Shown piece after piece: positions 12,228-14,539 of a stretch of 14,539 bases of DNA. Source of the stretch: Bacteroidota bacterium (GTDB lineage Bacteria; Bacteroidota; Bacteroidia; Bacteroidales; Prolixibacteraceae); contig JAEYNZ010000002.1 in NCBI GenBank assembly GCA_023412195.1, positions 1 through 14,539 of the forward strand. Direction: 5' to 3'. Positions within the stretch are counted from its first letter, which is position 1, and each line of letters begins with the position of its first letter. The notes beneath the pieces were generated by a model that made no database searches, was not told the origin of the DNA, and saw nothing but the letters and a program-made list of their open reading frames with translations. Made by a program: the position numbers and the translations under genes.

Positions 12228-13865
12228 TTAATTTCCTTCTTTTAATATATTCTGCACAAGCAGATTCTGCTTTGATACTTCCAGTGCCTTCTGAAGTGTG
12301 TTGTCAACCTGGCTGATGATGGGAAAGTATCCTTCCTCACCCAGAATGTTCCGGGCAATATACGCTTTCAGTTGTGTATTGATGAGGTTTCCCGAAAGCC
12401 TGATCCCTTCTGCATCGCGAGGAACATCTTTTCCGCTTGCATAACTTATAAATTCATTCAGTACATTTCTCTGGTTGAGGTATGCATCAATTTTTTCGGC
12501 TGAATTAAGTTCTGAAAGTTCCTGCCTGTTATTGTCAGCAAAGTTGTACGCAAATGTATATATCAATCCTCTCCTGTAAATCTTGTCAAAGTATGGAGAG
12601 CTTCCGGATGTGTCAAGAGGGACAAATATATCGGGCATAATTCCTCCGCCTCCGTAAACTGTCCTTCCACCTTTTGTAGTGTATTTAAGTGAATCATTAA
12701 ACTGGATGCTGTCGGCATTTAATTGTTCCTGGTGGCTGAAACGTTCATACAGATCATGAAAATATTTATCATTCCCATTGTTGTAAGGTTTCTGTATGCT
12801 TCTGCCGCTGGGTGTGTAGAACCGGGCAACAGTCAGGCGCAAGGCAGAGCCATCAGCCAGCGGAATCTGTTCCTGTACGAGGCCCTTGCCAAAGGAACGC
12901 CTGCCTATGACAATACCCCGGTCATTATCCTGAAGGGCGCCGGCAAATATTTCGCTGGCAGAAGCTGAAAATTCATCGATCAGGACATATACTTCTATAT
13001 CCTTCCACCGGTTTTTGCCCGATGCTTTATAGGTTTTACGGGGCTGATTTTTTCCTTCAGTATATAAAATAAGTTCTCCTTTTTCAAGAAACTCATCCAC
13101 GATCTGCAAAACACTGGAGAGGGAGCCTCCCGGGTTCTGGCGCAGGTCGACCATGACCTTTTTAGCACCCATTCTGCTGATTTTTTCCATTCCCTGCATG
13201 AATTCGGAGTAAGTTTTTTCAGAAAAGCGGGTAACCTTAAGGTATCCTGTTTCGTTGTCCATCATGTAGGAAACATCCACACTTATAAGGGGAATATCGT
13301 CACGTGTGATTTCAAAATCTATTTCCTTGTTGTGGCCTTTCCTGATAACGCCTACTTCTACTTTCGAATTTCTTTCGCCCCTGAGCAATTTTAAAACGGT
13401 TGCATTCTGCACATCCACTCCTGCAATCAGTGAATCATCAACAGTAACGATCCGGTCGCCCGGCAATATGCCTACCTGGCTGGATGGACCATTGGGGATC
13501 ACTTCAATGACACGCACAGTATCTTCCTGTATGGAAAACTGGACCCCGATACCTGAAAAGTTGCCGCTCATTTCTTCCTGCACCTCCTGCATATTTCTTG
13601 CAGGGATATATGCAGTATGCGGATCGAGATTTTTCAGTATATCAGGAATGGTTTTTTCAATAATATCTCCTGAATTCACACTATCGACATAACCGTGCTC
13701 AATAAGCTGAAGAATTGTTGTCAGTTTACTGGGTTTCCCATAACTGACAGGCAACGGACTGTATAAAGTGGTGCTGTTCTGCCTGAGCAGGTTTCCGATC
13801 AAAATACCGGCGGCAATTGAGATGGCTACCAGTAAGGGTATTATAATAATTGTTTTTCTATTCAT
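12228..13865 (-). CDS. S41 carboxyl-terminal processing protease (CtpA/Tsp type)
   Basis: The protein has 545 residues. A single N-terminal hydrophobic segment (about residues 4-26, IIIIPLLVAISIAAGILIG) serves as signal or membrane anchor, placing the enzyme in the periplasm. A PDZ domain follows around residues 95-180 (SGIGVQF, GILPGDRIVTVDD). The peptidase core has DLRQNPGGSL and the catalytic dyad S302 (in FSASASE) and K327 (in SFGKGLVQ). The 25-residue spacing between Ser and Lys equals that of E. coli Tsp, and D313 also aligns. The YGGGGIMPDI motif ends the core, and a helical C-terminal tail of about 120 residues follows. Such enzymes trim or degrade envelope proteins from their C-termini. 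The ATG overlaps the stop of the deaminase gene upstream (ATGA), indicating coupled translation. Confidence 0.95.
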   Translation of the reverse strand: MNRKTIIIIPLLVAISIAAGILIGNLLRQNSTTLYSPLPVSYGKPSKLTTILQLIEHGYVDSVNSGDIIEKTIPDILKNLDPHTAYIPARNMQEVQEEMSGNFSGIGVQFSIQEDTVRVIEVIPNGPSSQVGILPGDRIVTVDDSLIAGVDVQNATVLKLLRGERNSKVEVGVIRKGHNKEIDFEITRDDIPLISVDVSYMMDNETGYLKVTRFSEKTYSEFMQGMEKISRMGAKKVMVDLRQNPGGSLSSVLQIVDEFLEKGELILYTEGKNQPRKTYKASGKNRWKDIEVYVLIDEFSASASEIFAGALQDNDRGIVIGRRSFGKGLVQEQIPLADGSALRLTVARFYTPSGRSIQKPYNNGNDKYFHDLYERFSHQEQLNADSIQFNDSLKYTTKGGRTVYGGGGIMPDIFVPLDTSGSSPYFDKIYRRGLIYTFAYNFADNNRQELSELNSAEKIDAYLNQRNVLNEFISYASGKDVPRDAEGIRLSGNLINTQLKAYIARNILGEEGYFPIISQVDNTLQKALEVSKQNLLVQNILKEGN

Positions 13866-14308
13866 TGACTCTGCATTTCATCCAATTCAACATGTTTTAC
13901 CTCAATATTTGCTCTCTTCAGCAGGTTAATGCCATCCTCCAGCCTGTAATTTTCAGTAAAAATAACTCTCTTTATACCCGCCTGGATTATGAGTTTTGCA
14001 CACTCCAGACACGGTGATGAGGTGACATATAGGGTGGCACCTAAACTGCTGTTACCTGATTTTGCTACTTTTGTAATGGCATTGGCCTCAGCATGTAAAA
14101 CGTATGGTTTGGTCAGATTGTTTTCATCCTCACAAATGTTTTCAAAACCAGCAGGTGTTCCATTATACCCGTCTGAGATGATCATCTTATCCTTTACAAG
14201 CAGCGCGCCAACTTTTCTGCGTTTACAATATGAATTCTGTGCCCAGATTATGGCCATTTTAAGGTAACGCTGGTCAAGAAGTTTCTGTTTCTGGTCGTTC
14301 GCTGTCAT
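13862..14308 (-). CDS. dCMP/CMP deaminase family protein
   Basis: A 148-residue cytidine-deaminase-fold enzyme. The ATG at 14308 is used; the reading frame can extend to a TTG at 14317, but that is less likely. Zinc and catalytic residues are all present: H72 and E74 in HAEAN, and C100 and C103 in PCLECAK. The substrate-side motif GYNGTPAGFENICED and the VGALLVKD strand are those of the ComEB/dCMP-deaminase group. It most likely converts dCMP to dUMP to supply thymidylate synthesis. Without tests, a related nucleotide-deaminase activity cannot be excluded. It is first in a two-gene unit with the S41 protease, behind a TACTTTTG promoter element. Confidence 0.92.
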   Translation of the reverse strand: MTANDQKQKLLDQRYLKMAIIWAQNSYCKRRKVGALLVKDKMIISDGYNGTPAGFENICEDENNLTKPYVLHAEANAITKVAKSGNSSLGATLYVTSSPCLECAKLIIQAGIKRVIFTENYRLEDGINLLKRANIEVKHVELDEMQSQ

Positions 14309-14344
14309 ATTATTCAATTTGTAACTTATTATATTAAGTGATTA

Positions 14345-14352
14345 CAAAAGTA
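14345..14352 (-). promoter_or_regulatory. Bacteroidota -7 promoter element TACTTTTG for the deaminase-protease unit
   Basis: The minus-strand sequence TACTTTTG matches TAnnTTTG and lies 36 bases before the deaminase ATG. No convincing -33 element is seen in the AT-rich DNA upstream. Confidence 0.45.
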
Positions 14353-14412
14353 ACACTCCTTTTTAATTATCTTTAATCATGGGCAGGAAGATGATATTGC
14401 ACATTTTTAAGC

Positions 14413-14448
14413 AAAAAAAAGAGGCTGTCTCAAAAGGGCAGCCTCTTT
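14413..14448 (-). terminator. Rho-independent terminator for a gene entering from the right edge
   Basis: On the minus strand, AAAGAGGCTG (14448-14439) pairs perfectly with CAGCCTCTTT (14427-14418) around an 11-base loop. A T8 tract (14420-14413) follows directly. The position suits a minus-strand gene ending near 14498. On the plus strand the GAGGCTGTCTCAAAAG wording is also reminiscent of insertion-sequence ends. Confidence 0.75.
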
Positions 14449-14451
14449 AAT

Positions 14452-14468
14452 TTGTTGATAATCAACAA
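14452..14468. repeat. Palindrome TTGTTGAT-A-ATCAACAA
   Basis: Eight-base arms are exactly complementary around one central base, directly beside the terminator stem. A further TGTTGATAT lies at 14474-14482. It may belong to the 3' region of the gene off the right edge or to the end of a mobile element. Confidence 0.5.
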
Positions 14469-14497
14469 TTAAATGTTGATATCTTAGCCTTAATTTA

Positions 14498-14539
14498 TTA
14501 ATTATCAAGCAGATAATTTTTTAAATTAGGATATGAAAA
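14498..14539 (-). CDS. Possible C-terminal end of an unidentified protein (13 residues, runs off window)
   Basis: Entering from the right edge on the minus strand, one frame reads FSYPNLKNYLLDN and then a TAA at 14500-14498, 50 bases before a strong terminator. The spacing fits a gene end. Thirteen residues are too few to identify anything; a transposase tail is one option given the insertion-sequence-like terminator, but this is conjecture. Confidence 0.3.
   Translation of the reverse strand, partial: FSYPNLKNYLLDN

Noticed and set aside
1..14539. tRNA, rRNA, riboswitch or replication origin
   Set aside because: I found no cloverleaf, conserved rRNA block, recognisable aptamer or cluster of DnaA-box-like sites in the non-coding stretches by eye.

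Overview
The window looks like chromosomal DNA from a member of the Bacteroidota, probably an uncultured or environmental Bacteroidales/Marinilabiliales-type organism. The support is: several genes preceded by a TAnnTTTG -7 element (the Bacteroidota sigma-factor promoter) with few clear Shine-Dalgarno sites; Bacteroidota-style lipoproteins; a GH127 glycosidase; a 677-residue MetG with a C-terminal Trbp111-like domain; and intergenic DNA full of short palindromes and word-like degenerate repeats. The genus cannot be named from sequence alone.

Layout. Bases 1-1540 are an accessory scar: the N-terminus of an IS3-type transposase OrfA running off the left edge, the frameshifted 3' end of a hipA toxin gene, then three tandem copies of a roughly 344-366 bp non-coding repeat, two of them carrying a perfect 20-bp palindrome. 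Bases 1547-6477 are on the minus strand: a periplasmic VOC-fold protein, a GH127 (DUF1680) lipoprotein glycosidase, and metG. A rho-independent terminator separates metG from the GH127 gene. From 6652 the plus strand carries a HAD phosphatase divergent from metG, a REP-like inverted repeat, and a three-gene cluster (lipoprotein alpha/beta hydrolase, LD-carboxypeptidase, YraN). A 447-base non-coding stretch with several inverted and tandem repeats follows. A second tight plus-strand operon has an MmcQ/YjbR protein, a secreted bleomycin-hydrolase-like C1 peptidase and a YbcJ-type S4 protein. It converges on a minus-strand pair (dCMP-deaminase-family gene overlapping a CtpA-type S41 protease). 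The right edge has a strong minus-strand terminator and what may be the end of another gene or insertion sequence.

How the genes relate. Most genes are core or semi-core: translation (metG), nucleotide metabolism (deaminase, HAD), cell-wall and envelope maintenance (LD-carboxypeptidase, S41 protease, secreted C1 peptidase, lipoprotein hydrolase) and small conserved proteins of unclear role (YraN, MmcQ/YjbR, S4). I do not see a convincing undescribed multi-gene system. The observations most worth a second look are the repeat architecture (tandem 344-366 bp units, the 20-bp palindrome and its half-sites, word-like intergenic arrays, the 7349-7453 element) and the operon that places a secreted C1 peptidase between two small putative nucleic-acid-binding proteins.
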